Below, piece after piece: positions 31,285 to 41,733 of a DNA stretch of 64,000 bases. Under the pieces are notes generated by a model that saw nothing but the letters and a program-made list of their open reading frames with translations, was not told the origin of the DNA and did no database searches. How positions within the stretch are numbered: the stretch's first letter is position 1; each line of letters opens with the position of its first letter. Source of the DNA: Ahaetulla prasina. Lineage: Eukaryota; Chordata; Lepidosauria; Squamata; Colubridae. Both the position numbers and the translations under genes were made by a program. Location: contig NC_080548.1 in NCBI RefSeq assembly GCF_028640845.1, positions 3,962,314 to 4,026,313 of the forward strand, in the 5' to 3' direction.

Positions 31285-31622
31285 TTTTTGAGTTTATGAA
31301 ATAAATTAAGTAAACTCAATTATTTTTTTATCTTTACAGGAACACAAAAACTAATCTTTAACTGTGCTGAAATCTTCCCAGAAATTTTTCCTTTCATTCT
31401 GCCTTTCTGGGCTTTGAATTCATCCATCTTCCTTTGCAGTGATAGACCACATACTGCCTTTGAGCCAGTTTTTATAAGGTAACTAAAGATTCTTCCTGCA
31501 ATTTTTTGTAAAATCTTCCCACCATCCTGAAGAGATTTTCAAGAGGACTGGAAAAGGGGCAGGATATTCTTTAAAATGTCTGCAAATGAATGTAATGAAT
31601 GCAACGGTGATTTTTCTTTTTT
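31285..31622. other. No gene recognised
   Basis: No repeat terminus or coding frame could be supported. Confidence 0.35.
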
Positions 31623-31623
31623 A

Positions 31624-33010
31624 AAATAGAATAGAATAGAATAGAATTTTATTGGCCAAGTGTGATTGGACACACAAGGAATTTGTCTTGGTGCATATGC
31701 TCTCAGTGTACATAAAAGAAAAGATACGTTCATCAAGGTACAACATTTACAACACAATTGATGGTCAATATATCAATATAAATCATAAGGATTGCCAGCA
31801 ACAAGTTATAGTCATACAGTCATAAGTGGAAAGAGATTGGTGATGGGAACGATGAGAAGATTAATAATAGTGCAGATTCAGTAAATAGTCTGACAGTGTT
31901 GAGGGAATTATTTGTTTAGCAGAGTGATGGCCTTCGGGAAAAAACTGTTCTTGTGTCTAGTTGTTCTGGTGTTCAGTGCTCTATAGCATCGTTTTGAGGG
32001 TAGGAGTTGAAACAATTTATGTCCTGGATGAGAGGGATCTGCAAATATTTTCACGGCCCTCTTGATTCGTGCAGTATACAGGTCCTCAATGGAAGGCAAG
32101 TTGGTAGCAATTATTTTTTCTGCAGTTCTAATTATCCTCTGAAGTCTGTGTTTTTCTTGTTGGGTTGCAGAACCGAACCAGACAGTTATAGAGGTGCAAA
32201 TGACAGACTCAATAATTCCTCTGTAGAACTGAATCAGCAGCTCCTTGGGCAGTTTGAGCTTACTGAGTTGGCGCAGAAAGAACATTCTTTGTTGTCCTTT
32301 TTTAATGATGTTTTTGATGTTAGTTGTCCATTTTAGATCTTGCGATATGATAGAACCTAGAAATTTGAAGGTTTCTACTGTTGAAACTGTGTTGTCAAGT
32401 ATTGTGAGAGGTGGAAGTATGGAAGGGTTTCTCCTAAAGTCTACCACCATTTCTACGGTTTTGAGTGTGTTCAGTTCCAGATTGTTTTGGTTGCACCACA
32501 AGGCTAGTCGTTTGACCTCTCGTCTATATGCGGATTCGTCATTGTCTCGAATGAGACCAATTACTGTTGTGTCATCTGCGAACTTCAGTAGCTTAACAGA
32601 TGGATCATTGGAGATGCAGTCATTGGTATACAGAGAGAAGAGAAGTGGGGAGAGCACACAGCCTTGGGGGGCCCCTGTGCTAATTGTACAGGTATTTGAT
32701 GTGATCTTGCTTAGCTTCACCTGCTGCTTCCTGTTTGTTAGGAAGCTTGTGATCCACTTACAAGTCTGTTCCGGTACCTGTAGCTGGTTTAGCTTAGTTA
32801 GAAGAATGTCTGGAATGATGGTATTGAATGCTGAACTAAAGTCTACAAAAAGGACCCTTGCATAGGTCTTTGGAGACTCAAGATGTTGTAGGATGTAGTG
32901 CAGAGCCATATTAACAGCATCATCTGTTGATCTATTTGCTCGGTATGCAAATTGCAAGGGGTCTAACAGCGGATCCGTGATGGTTTTCAAGTAGGAAAGA
33001 AAAACGTAGA
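31624..33010 (-). mobile_element. Snake1/CR1-L3 (Rex1-like) LINE with AATAG tail
   Basis: The 3' side on the plus strand is (AATAG)4 (31624-31645), TTTTATTGGCCAAGTGTG, GACACACAAGGAATTTGTC. This is the 3' end known from snake CR1-L3 elements that seed AATAG microsatellites. The coding part (31908-33086) is one uninterrupted 392-codon frame from the RT palm to the C-terminus. 5'-truncated, little decayed. Confidence 0.85.
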
Positions 33011-33086
33011 AAAAAATGAAAAACTGCTCCTTTGCAACACCACCCATATTTCTTTTAAAAATTGTTCTTCCAATTTCCTTTTTCAT
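31908..33086 (-). pseudogene. LINE reverse transcriptase, intact C-terminal 380 residues
   Basis: RT motifs in order: DPLQFAYRANRSTDDAV, VLFVDFSSAFNTI (catalytic D), STGAPQGCVLSPLLFSLY, LLKFADDTTVIG (catalytic DD), then VDFRRNPS, FKFLGSIISQDLKW and the conserved thumb and tail up to FFPKAITLLNK. The DFSSAFNTI/TGAPQGCVLSP variants are those of Rex1-like and CR1-L3 LINEs. Residues before DPLQ are random upstream sequence. Missing: endonuclease and RT N-terminus. Confidence 0.85.
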
Positions 33087-33693
33087 TCCCTCTTCTCAAA
33101 TTGCTGAATGGAAACAGTTCTACTCTAAGGTTGCTGGAGTCGTTTGCAATCCCATCTGCAGTTTAAATGCAAGAGGTATAATGATTTAGAAACCAGAAGA
33201 ATAACTAAAGAGCCCCAGCAGTCATTATCTCAAATAATGAGACTTTTTTAATGCAAAATCAATGTTTGTTATAATGAAAATAGATTCAGCAATTCCTGCT
33301 GGGCCAGATGTGCAAATCTTTCTGACTGTAGTAAATGTGGCTCCTTATTTTGAACACCCTGATGAAGATTGTTATCCAAGAGTAAAAATAAAATGTCCAA
33401 AATTATTTACGGCTATTGTTACGGTATTTTTTGTGGTTCCCTTAAAGAACAATCTTGGCAAGATTGAATTAAATCACTATTTATGTCACCTTTATTAATT
33501 GCCTATCAATAACAAAAAGAAAAGAAAAAACTGTCAGTGCATTTAAGTAGTGTATTAATAATTGCCTATAACATATAACTTCTATAAGTGTACTCTATAG
33601 GAGCAAATCCTATAGCTTAGTGGAAGAGTGCTTGGATTAGAGAAGATTTGTGCCTGGATGAAGGTTAGAAGGAGAAGGAGAATCTCTCGTTTC
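33011..33693. other. No gene recognised
   Basis: 33230-33500 is repeat-free with an open 78-codon frame (33262-33498) of no known family; ATTGTTACGGTATTTTTTGTGG and related stretches could equally be noncoding. Confidence 0.35.
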
Positions 33694-33701
33694 CTCTAGA
33701 A

Positions 33702-35203
33702 CAGGGGTCCCCAAACTTTTTACACAGGGGACCAATTCACAGTCCCTCAGACTGTTGGGGGCTGGACTGGCTGGCTGGGCGTGGCTAGGTGGTCATGTGA
33801 CTTGATGGGTGTGGCCAATTTAGAAGTCCATCAAACAATACACACAAATTACTCTTTAATTTGTTTTGCTCCTGGGGGTATTTTATTTGCTTTTGTTTGC
33901 ATGTTGCTCTTTTGGTTGACTTTTCTTTTTACTAGATCATTTTTTAAAGTTTTTTAGGAGTCTAAAAGGAGCTTACAATCAACAAATAGAAGAAACTAGG
34001 AAAGGCATTGCCTCTCCTCGTTTTGGATGGGTGGGAATTGAAAATGTGAGCATGTCTCCAGCCACATGGGATGGAACAGGTACCTCATGTGCCTTCCCCC
34101 CACCCCACTTTGCCTGTTGCTGATGCCAATGCTGCTGCCGCCATGCCTGTTTCTTGGAGGGCCAGTTGCGGAGTCCCTGCTGCTGGACATCTGCCCCTTG
34201 GTGGATGCCGTTCCCTTTGCGTCCTCACCTGCTCTGGCTGCCAGCGAGTGGGGGGCAGCCTGTTCTGTCTCCTTCCCCACTTCGGAGCAACGAGCTGGCC
34301 TTCAGCCAGTGGATTCACGGCTCTTATCAGTCCTGGCAGAGAAATCGCAGCTGCCTGCCAAAGTTCAAACAAATGACTCACGTAGCAAGACTTTCAGCTC
34401 TTTTTGAAATGGATCAGCTAAACTTTGCTTCCCGTGGAGTGAGAGCAGTCCCAAACCTCCTTATATATCCTGTGGGGTGGGGCTCCTGCCCCACCCTTCC
34501 CTTTGATGACGCCGCCTCTCTAATCTTCTGAAGCGCGGGTCAAGCCAAGCTTGATTATTATTATCAGCTGGGTCTGAAGGCGTAGCCTGGGAAAGGGAGG
34601 AATCAGGGGATGACGGCCTCATTACGTCCTCCGACTGGTCTGGTTCTGGCTCCTGGAGCCAAGCCAAAGGAATCGGTGCTCCCGAGGTAAGCCTTACCGG
34701 CCCTTCCCCCTCACTCTTGGAGTCACTTTCGGGCATGAGGCCAGGTTTGGGGGCTGGAGTCACAACACTGCCAGAGACTGAGGCTGTGCCACCCACATCA
34801 TCTCCTTGCCTTCTGGAAGCCGCAGCCATGAGGCACCTACTCCCCAGGCCCCCATCAGGGCCGCCACAGCTGATTGCCCGCTTGGAGTGCACTGATTGAT
34901 CCCTGCCCTGAGTCCAGGGATGGATGGACAGAGGAAGCCCGAGCTAAGAAGCTGAGGTGAAGGGTGCCATTTTCCCCTCCTGGGGCCTCCATGCACCCCA
35001 TTTTTGGCCTCCCTGGGCCCCAGAAGCACTTTGCCAGCCAAAAACTTTGGCCTTACTTTCCAGTTTCAGCCTGCAGGGCTTGTGAAGGTAAGGCCTGCGC
35101 TTGGCCGAAGGATGGGGGCCAGTGGGTGGGCAGGGTGATGTGGGCGGGGCAGCCTCATGATCCTGTGCAGGCCAGATTAATGGCTGTAGTTTGACGACCC
35201 CTG
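33702..35203. mobile_element. 1.5-kb nonautonomous hAT
   Basis: CAGGGGTCCCCAAAC at the left and GTTTGACGACCCCTG at the right. Flanks are CTCTAGAA (33694-33701) and CTGTAGAA (35204-35211), a 7/8 duplication. It is unusually long for this set because of an internal GC-rich block with LTR-like features (34300-34767). No transposase found. Confidence 0.8.
34300..34767 (-). mobile_element. LTR-like segment nested in hAT
   Basis: Minus strand starts TGTTGTGACTCCAGCCCCC, a known squamate LTR-start style, and has a TATATAAGG box (34459-34470 inverted) about 300 bases in. It reads open in part (DPRFRRLERRRHQRE). The 3' boundary and target duplication are not visible, so it may be a partial LTR. Confidence 0.4.
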
Positions 35204-35394
35204 CTGTAGAAGATGTGGGCTTTAATGGCCCCCTGGACAATTTTCTGCAGCTTCCCTCAAGTGGTTCCCCTTTCTAGGGTGCCATGCTGGTGCTGTGTCT
35301 CTGCAGATCTCATGTTTGTCTGGACACCAGCCTCCTGGGTGATACTAGGAATCCATACCTGCTGGAAACTATTTCAGGCTTAGGAATTTATAGA

Positions 35395-37082
35395 CGAAAT
35401 ATAGAATTTTTATTGGCCAAGTGTGATTGGACACACAAGGAATTTGTCTTGGTTCATATGCTCTCATTGTACATAAAATATACCTTCATCAAGTGCAACA
35501 CTTACGACACTTAATGATAGTCATAGAGTACAAATTTAACACTTAATGATACAAACTTAATGATAGTCATAGGCTACAATTAAGCAATCAGGAAACAATC
35601 AATTACAGTATAAATTGTAAGGATACAAGCAACAAAGTTATAGTCATAAGTGGAAGGAGATGGGTGATGGGAACGATGAGAAGATTAATAGTAGGGCAGA
35701 TTTAGTATATAGTTTGACAGTGTTGAGGGAATTATTTGTTTACAGAGTGATGGCGTTCAGGAAAAAAACTGTTCTTATGTCTAGTTGTTCTGGTGTGCAG
35801 TGTTCTATAGCGTCGTTTTGAGGATAGGAGTTGAAACAGTTTATGTCTAGGATGTGAGGTATCTGTAAGTATTTTCACAACCCTCTTTTTGATTCGTGCA
35901 GTATACAGGTCCTCAATGGAAGGCAGGTTGGTAGCAATTATTTTTTCTGCAGTTCTAATTATCCTCTGAAGTCTGTGTCTTTCTTGTTGGGTTGCAGAAC
36001 CAAACCAGACAGTTATAGAAGTGCAGATGACAGACTCAATAATTCCTCTGTAGAACTGAATCAGCAGCTCCTTGGGCAGTTTGAGCTTTCTGAGTAGGTG
36101 TAGAAAAAACATTTTTTGTTGTCCTTTTTTGATGAAATTTTTGATGTTCACTGTCCATTTTAGATCTTGCGATTTGGTAGAACCTAGAAATTTGAAGGTC
36201 TCTACTGTTGATACTGTATTGTCTAGTATTGTGAGAGGTTTTCATGACTACAGATGTTGAAGCAACTGGTCTGTAGTAATTCAGTTCCTTGATACTGGGC
36301 TTCTTTGGCACTGGGATGATAGTTAGAGCATTTGAAGCAAGAAGGAACATAGCACATCTCTAGTGAGTTATTGAAGATATGGGTGAAGATGGGGGCCAAT
36401 TGGTCAGCACAGACTTTTAAGCAAGAAGGAGTTATTTTGTCTGGGCCTGGAGCTTTTCCTGGCTTTGTGAAATAGGTCTTGTACTTCCTTTTCTGTGATC
36501 ACTAGTGGCTGTGAACCCAATGAGATGCGGTCAGTTGTAAGAGGCTTGGCTGTTGTTGGTGTGTCTGAGATAGGGGTTGTGGAGATAGGTGGCTGTAGTT
36601 TCCTCTCAAACCTGCAGTAAAACACGTTCAGGTCATCTGCCAATTGTTGGTTTCCTTCAGCCTGGGAAGGAAGTTTGCCGTAGCCGGTAATATTTTTAAG
36701 AGTTTTCCACATGTTTGCTGGTTCATTTGTTGAGAACTGATTCTTTAGCTTTTCAGAGTAGCTTCTTTTTGCTGCTCTGATCTCCCTTGTTAATACATTT
36801 CTGGCCTGATTGAACAGCATTTTATCACCTTTTCTGTAGGCTTCCTCTTTGGAATGACATAGCTGCTTAAGTTTAGCTGTGAACCAAGGTTTGTTGTTAC
36901 TGTATATTCGCAAGTTCCTTGTCGGTACACATAGGTCTTCACAGAAGCTGACATATGATGTTACAGTATCTGTGAGTTCATCTATGTCTGCAGAGGTACT
37001 TTCAAAAACATTCCAATCAGTGCAGTCAAGGCAGGCCTGTAGCTTTAACTTTGCCTCCTCCGTCCAGGTCTTATAATCTAAT
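35395..37082 (-). mobile_element. Second Snake1/Rex1-like LINE, internally deleted
   Basis: The 3' end matches that of 31624 (TTTTTATTGGCCAAGTGTG, GACACACAAGGAATTTGTC). The C-terminal part is at 35732-36151. The minus strand from 37082 encodes the endonuclease-RT linker (TWTEEAKLKLQACLDCTDW, NNKPWFTAKLKQLCHSKEEAY, LKNITGYGKLP). Between NYYRPVASTSVVMK and the SISQDLKW-like region (junction near 36240) the whole RT palm, including the FADD box, is gone. Confidence 0.85.
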
Positions 37083-37135
37083 AAAATAAATCTAATAAAA
37101 TAAATAAATAAAAATAAATCTTCATACACACACAT
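36404..37135 (-). pseudogene. LINE endonuclease-RT linker fragment
   Basis: 243-codon frame; from about residue 20 it follows the Rex1-like order YKTWTEEAKLKLQACL, VPTRNLRIYSNNKPWF, EIRAAKRSYSEKLKNQF, MWKTLKNITGYGK, DDLNVFYCRFERK. No catalytic residues lie in this part. The first ~18 residues (YLFIYFIRFILL) come from an AT-rich flank. Confidence 0.8.
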
Positions 37136-37139
37136 TGAT

Positions 37140-37190
37140 TAAAGGACTGAACTCCAAGGTCTCTTCCAACTCTATGACTCTTTGATTCAA
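37140..37190 (+). mobile_element. CR1 3' UTR fragment
   Basis: GGACTGAACTCCAAGGTCTC and TTCCAACTCTATGACTCTTTGATTC, the terminal CR1 3' sequence. Confidence 0.65.
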
Positions 37191-37274
37191 AACCCAAGAG
37201 ATGGTGGGCTGCAAAACAGGAAGAGTTAAAGAACTTGTCAGAAGCTTCATAGTGTTCCTGACTATCTGACCTGT

Positions 37275-37566
37275 CAGTCATTTTTTTCAGATATGCTCTT
37301 ACAGAGCAAGAAAATGGACTAAATGACTTCTATATTCTTCTCCTTCTGAGGTAAAGTTAGTCAGGCATGACTGGCTTGTGACAAAAGCAAGCTGGCTGCT
37401 ATTAATTGTTGCATTCTTATGCAAATCTTCAGAAATATGCTGTTGAATAATCTGCTCAAAACATCGCTCCATTTAGACATCAAGGGGATGTCTGTGTGAT
37501 TTCCTGCATCCTCTTTCTCCTTTTTGAAGCCAAGAATGACATTGAGTCTCCTCTTCAAAGATCATA
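37275..37566 (-). pseudogene. CR1 LINE RT N-terminal relic
   Basis: Minus strand shows KKEKEDAGNHTDIPLMS in one frame, then EQIIQQHISEDLHKNA, SSQLAFVTSQSCLTNF in another. This is the order of CR1 RT (GNYRPVSLTS, EQII, QHGF, KSCLTN). Frameshifted and short. Confidence 0.65.
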
Positions 37567-37605
37567 ATAAGCAGATCTGCTAGTTCCTTCAGTCCTTGAG
37601 TGTAA

Positions 37606-38039
37606 TTCAGGGTACTTACGGGACCGCCTGCTGTTACCTCATGCCTCCCACCGACCCGTGCGCTCTCACAGAGAGGGTCTTCTCAGGGTGCCGTCCGCCA
37701 AGCAATGTCGGCTGGCGGCCCCCAGGGGAAGGGCCTTCTCTGTGGGAGCACCTACTCTCTGGAACGAACTTCCCCCCGATTTACGCCAATTACCCGACCT
37801 TCGGACCTTTCGCCGGGAATTGAAAACCTATCTATTTATCCAAGCGGGACTGGCCTGAATTTTAAATTTTTAAATTTTAACAATTTTAGTGGGTATTTTA
37901 ATATGGTCAATTTGACGGTTTTAATTTCGGCCTTTATTGAATAAGTTTTTTAATTGTGATTTTAAGTTTGTATATTTAACTGTTTTAATGTAGGCTGTAC
38001 ACCGCCCTGAGTCCTTCAGGAGAAGGGCGGTATAAAAGT

Positions 38040-38098
<59 letters not shown>
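37606..38098 (+). mobile_element. L2 LINE 3' end (5'-truncated), (AATA)n tail
   Basis: The coding end reads [58 protein letters not shown] (37658-37858), the L2 C-terminus. The 3' UTR, ACACCGCCCTGAGTCCTTC / GGGCGGTATAAAAG hairpin and 57 bases of (AATA)n follow. Nearly intact over the retained part. Confidence 0.9.
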
Positions 38099-38101
<3 letters not shown>

Positions 38102-38502
38102 CATCAAATTCTGGAGATTGGCATTCGTTTAAATTGGCTTTGGGATGTTTTACATTCCTTGTTTGCCCAGAGGTGCAATTCCTTCCTTCCACTAGGGCCA
38201 AAGTATGGCCAACTGGGGCATTTTTTGCCTTTTGAGAGATAATGTATGAATGAAGAAATTTTATCTTCTCAGCATGGCCTGGGACTCTCTTGCCTTCTTT
38301 TGCTTGCAATAGACCAACGGGCTCATTCGCTTCCTTTTTGCTCCTGTTAGGTAGAAGCTGTTGTTTTGCAATAGTGGTGAACATCTGTAGCTCAGGTGCA
38401 GGATGAGGGTAAAGGTTCATTCTTTGAGCTTGTGGGTTGGTTTCTGAACATTGTGTTACCAGGCTAGGTAACATCTTCAGTGGAGTTTAGGGGATCTCAG
38501 TT

Positions 38503-38698
38503 TATTTATTTATTTATTTTTCAGATTTATATACCGCCCTATCTCCCTAAGGACTTAGGGCGGTTCACAGGCAATTAAAAGCAAACATATAAATACAATT
38601 TAAAATAACACATAAAAAACTTATTCAATAGCCAAATTATTAAAACAATATAAATACTAAAAACCCCATTAAAACCAATAAATTTAAAAAACTAACCA
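38503..38698 (-). mobile_element. L2 LINE 3' UTR remnant
   Basis: (TTTA)n, TATATACCGCCCTATCTCCC, GGACTTAGGGCGGTTCACAG, AAAACTTATTCAATAGCC, the same composition as 7157-7370. Confidence 0.75.
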
Positions 38699-39204
38699 AA
38701 ACATCAGTGTCAGTGTTCTGTTTATAAGGGCTTCAAGTGTGGGTGTGTCAAGTGAGGGGCTTATGGTGAGTCATCAGTGAGTTTTGTGATGAGTCTTGTG
38801 ATAAGGAGGTAACCTCAGGTCAGGGTCATTGGGAGGTGAACTGCTGGTGTGCGTGGTGGGGAGGGAATTGCACGAGTTTCCCAATGACCCTGACCTGAGG
38901 TTACCTCCTTATCACAAGATTCCCTTGCTTATCATAACTCATGGGTCTTCCTTCCTCCCAAAGTCCCAGGCATCTTTACTTCACCAAACAGTTCCTCCTT
39001 GTTCCTGAGGGTGAGATCAGTCACAGCAGCCTCTCTCATTTCATATTCCACCTTTTGAGAAAGGAAGTTGACAGTTATATAGGACACTGGTTAGAATTCC
39101 AGCCAATGTCAGAGATAATAAGGGTCTTTCCTTATTGGTGTTGCTGTCTCTTGCCTCAACCACATCGTCTCTTTCTCCAGGTGGTCTAAGATTCTAAAAG
39201 GGTG
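38699..39204. other. No gene recognised; inverted repeat
   Basis: GTGATAAGGAGGTAACCTCAGGTCAGGGTCATTGGGA (38798-38834) is mirrored by TCCCAATGACCCTGAC...TTATCAC (38878-38916). This is a ~37-bp inverted repeat with a ~43-bp loop, so it can form a hairpin. No gene. Confidence 0.6.
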
Positions 39205-39480
39205 AGTGCTTGCAAATCAGGTAGTCCTTTGTTAACAATCATTAGTTAAATGACTATTCAAACTTGTGATAGTGCTGAACAACTGGATCTTACAATCAGT
39301 CCTCAAAGCCTGGCTCACAGTTATGACATTTCAGCATCCTGCAGCCACATTGCCACCATTTGAGTCCCCCACTGTTGGCTTCCAACAAGCAAAGTTAAGG
39401 AGAAGCCAAGCAGGAGGTCACAAATAGCAATCACATGAGATCCTTGCTTAATGATGACATGGGATTTCTGGGATTACCAT
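39205..39480. mobile_element. Diverged relative of the TA-type DNA transposon
   Basis: CAGGTAGTCCTTTGTTAACA at the left and scattered similarity (GTGCTGAACAACTGG, CAACAAGCAAAGTTAAG) to the family at 1518. Low identity; boundaries approximate. Confidence 0.4.
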
Positions 39481-39494
39481 CACTAGGCAGCCTG

Positions 39495-39600
39495 GAACAT
39501 AGAACATAGAATAATAGGGTTGGAAGGGACATTGGAGGTCTTCTAGTCTAACCCCTGCTCAAGCTGAATGTTTCTATGAGCAAGAGTAGAGAAGCTACTT
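39495..39600 (-). mobile_element. CR1 3' end fragment
   Basis: GGGTTGGAAGGGACATTGGAGGTCTTCTAGTC followed by AACCCCTGCTCAAGC, the inverse CR1 3' UTR. Preceded by an AACATAGAACATAGAATAATAG tail-like repeat. Confidence 0.7.
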
Positions 39601-39661
39601 TCCTTGTGTTCACAAGTTAAGTCATTTCTGTATTCAGGCACAGCTAGAATGTAAAGGTCCA

Positions 39662-41044
39662 TTGGCAAGGAAAACAAAATGGATCCCAAATGTCAAGCAC
39701 GTTGCAAGAATATTCATAGAGTGCAATAATAATAAGTTAATTATTATTAAGATCATCTACAGAGCCAAACCAACCAAAGGAGTTGTGTTGTCCATGATTG
39801 TCTATCTAGACCCGTTCCAGTCCGGCTTCCGGTCCGGTCACAGTACGGAGACAGCTTTGGTCGCGTTGGTGGATGACCTCTGGAGGGCCAGGGACAGGGG
39901 TTGTTCCTCTGCCCTGGTCCTATTAGATCTCTCAGCGGCTTTCGATACCATCGACCATGGTATCCTGCTGCACCGGTTGGAGGGACTGGGAGTGGGAGGC
40001 ACCGTTTATCGGTGGTTCTCCTCCTATCTCTCCGACCGGTCGCAGACGGTGTTGACAGGGGGGCATAGGTCGACCGTGAGGTGCCTCACTTGTGGGGTAC
40101 CTCAGGGGTCGATTCTATCGCCCCTCCTGTTCAACATCTACATGAAGCCGCTGGGCGAGGTCATCAGTGGTTTCGGGGTGAGTTATCATCTGTACGCTGA
40201 TGATACGCAGCTGTACTTTTCCACCCCGGACCACCCCAACGAAGCTGTCGAAGTGCTGTCCCGGTGTCTGGAAGCCGTACGGGTCTGGATGGGGAGAAAC
40301 AGACTCAAGCTCAATCCCTCCAAGACGGAGTGGCTGTGGATGCCAGCACCCCGATTCAGTCAGCTGCAGCCGCAGCTGGCTGTGGGGGGCGAGTTATTGG
40401 CCCCAACGGAGAGGGTGCGCAACTTGGGTGTCCTCTTGGATGGGCGGCTGTCGTTTGATGATCATTTGGCGGCCGTCTCCAAGAGGGCCTTCCACCAAGT
40501 ACGCTTGGTGCGCCAGTTGCGCCCCTTCCTTGACCGGGATGCCTTATGCACGGTCACTCATGACCTCGTCACTTCCCGCTTGGATTATTGCAATGCTCTC
40601 TACATGGGGCTGCCCTTGAAGTGCACCCGGAGGCTGCAGTTAGTCCAGAATGCAGCTGCGCGGGTAATAGTGAGAGCAACTCGTTGCTCCCATGTAACAC
40701 CAATCCTGCGCAGTCTGCACTGGCTTCCTGTGGTTTTCCGGGTGCGCTTTAAGATTTTGGTTACCACCTTTAAAGTGCTCCATGGCTTAGAACCCGGGTA
40801 CTTACGGAACCGCCTGCTGTTACCTTTTGCCTCCCACCGACCCATACGCTCTCACAGAGAGGGCCTTCTCAGGGTGCCGTCCGCCAAACAATGTCGGCTG
40901 GCGGCCCCCAGGGGTAGGGCCTTCTCTGTGGGAGCTCCTACGCTCTGGAACGAGCTTCCCCCTGGGTTACGTCAAGTGCCTGATCTTCGGACCTTTCGCC
41001 GTGAGCTGAAAACGCACCTATTTATTCTAGCGGGACTGGCTTAA
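39662..41044 (+). pseudogene. L2 reverse transcriptase, truncated
   Basis: 460 codons; the first ~45 residues are flanking sequence and the real protein begins near residue 49 ([10 protein letters not shown]). It carries all RT blocks from motif 2 on, including the YADD catalytic pair at about residue 180, the thumb and the conserved C-terminal [16 protein letters not shown]. It lacks the N-terminal apurinic endonuclease and RT motif 1. No stop or shift is visible, so insertion was recent compared with most copies here. Confidence 0.88.
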
Positions 41045-41222
41045 AATTTTAGTGGGGTTATTTATATTTTAATGTTTTAAATGGTTTTAAATTCAGCCAC
41101 CTTATAATATGCTTGTTTTAATTTCTTTTAATGTTTATAATGTGATTTTTTACATGGCTGTACACCGCCCTGAGTCCTTCGGGAGAAGGGCAGTATAAAA
41201 ATTGAATAAAATAAATAAAAAT
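39790..41222 (+). mobile_element. L2 LINE (RT to 3' tail)
   Basis: One continuous frame (39662-41044) from [17 protein letters not shown] through [15 protein letters not shown] (catalytic D), [26 protein letters not shown] (catalytic DD), [33 protein letters not shown] to the L2 C-terminus. The CCGCCCTGAGTCC...GGGCAG hairpin and AATAAAATAAATAA follow. 5'-truncated at the RT finger region, otherwise fresh. Confidence 0.92.
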
Positions 41223-41733
41223 AAATAAATGAAACACTGAAAAAGAAGATTTTCTAGTCCAACCCCCTGGTCAAGCAGGAGACCCTATACCATTCTAGAT
41301 AAATGGGTGTCCAACCTCTTCTTGAAAACCTCCAATGATGGAGCATCCAAACTTCTGGAGGCAAGCCATTTCACTGATTAATTGTTCTTACTGTCAGAAA
41401 ATTTCTTTTTCGTTCTAGATTGGATCTCTTTTTAATAAACTTCCATCCACTGCTTCTTGTCTTACCTTGGTGCTTTGGAGAATAGGTTGATCTCCTCTTC
41501 TCTGTGATAGCCTATCAAGCATTGGAAGACTGCTATCAGGCCACCTGTAGTCCTTCTGTTTGCTAAATTCGTCATACCCAGTTCCTGCAACTGTTCATTG
41601 TACGATTTAGCCTCCGGATTGCTAATAATCTTTGTTGCTCTTCTCTGCACTCTTTCTAGGGCCTCAACATCTTTTTTTCCCCTATCATGGTGACCAGAAC
41701 TGGATGCTGTATTCCAAGTGTGGTCTTACCAAA

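Noticed and set aside
32245..32865. 206-codon plus-strand frame
   Set aside because: Antisense shadow of the intact LINE RT on the minus strand; no independent domain.
34066..34531. Three overlapping plus-strand frames of ~100-125 codons
   Set aside because: Within the LTR-like GC-rich interior of a hAT; low stop density only.
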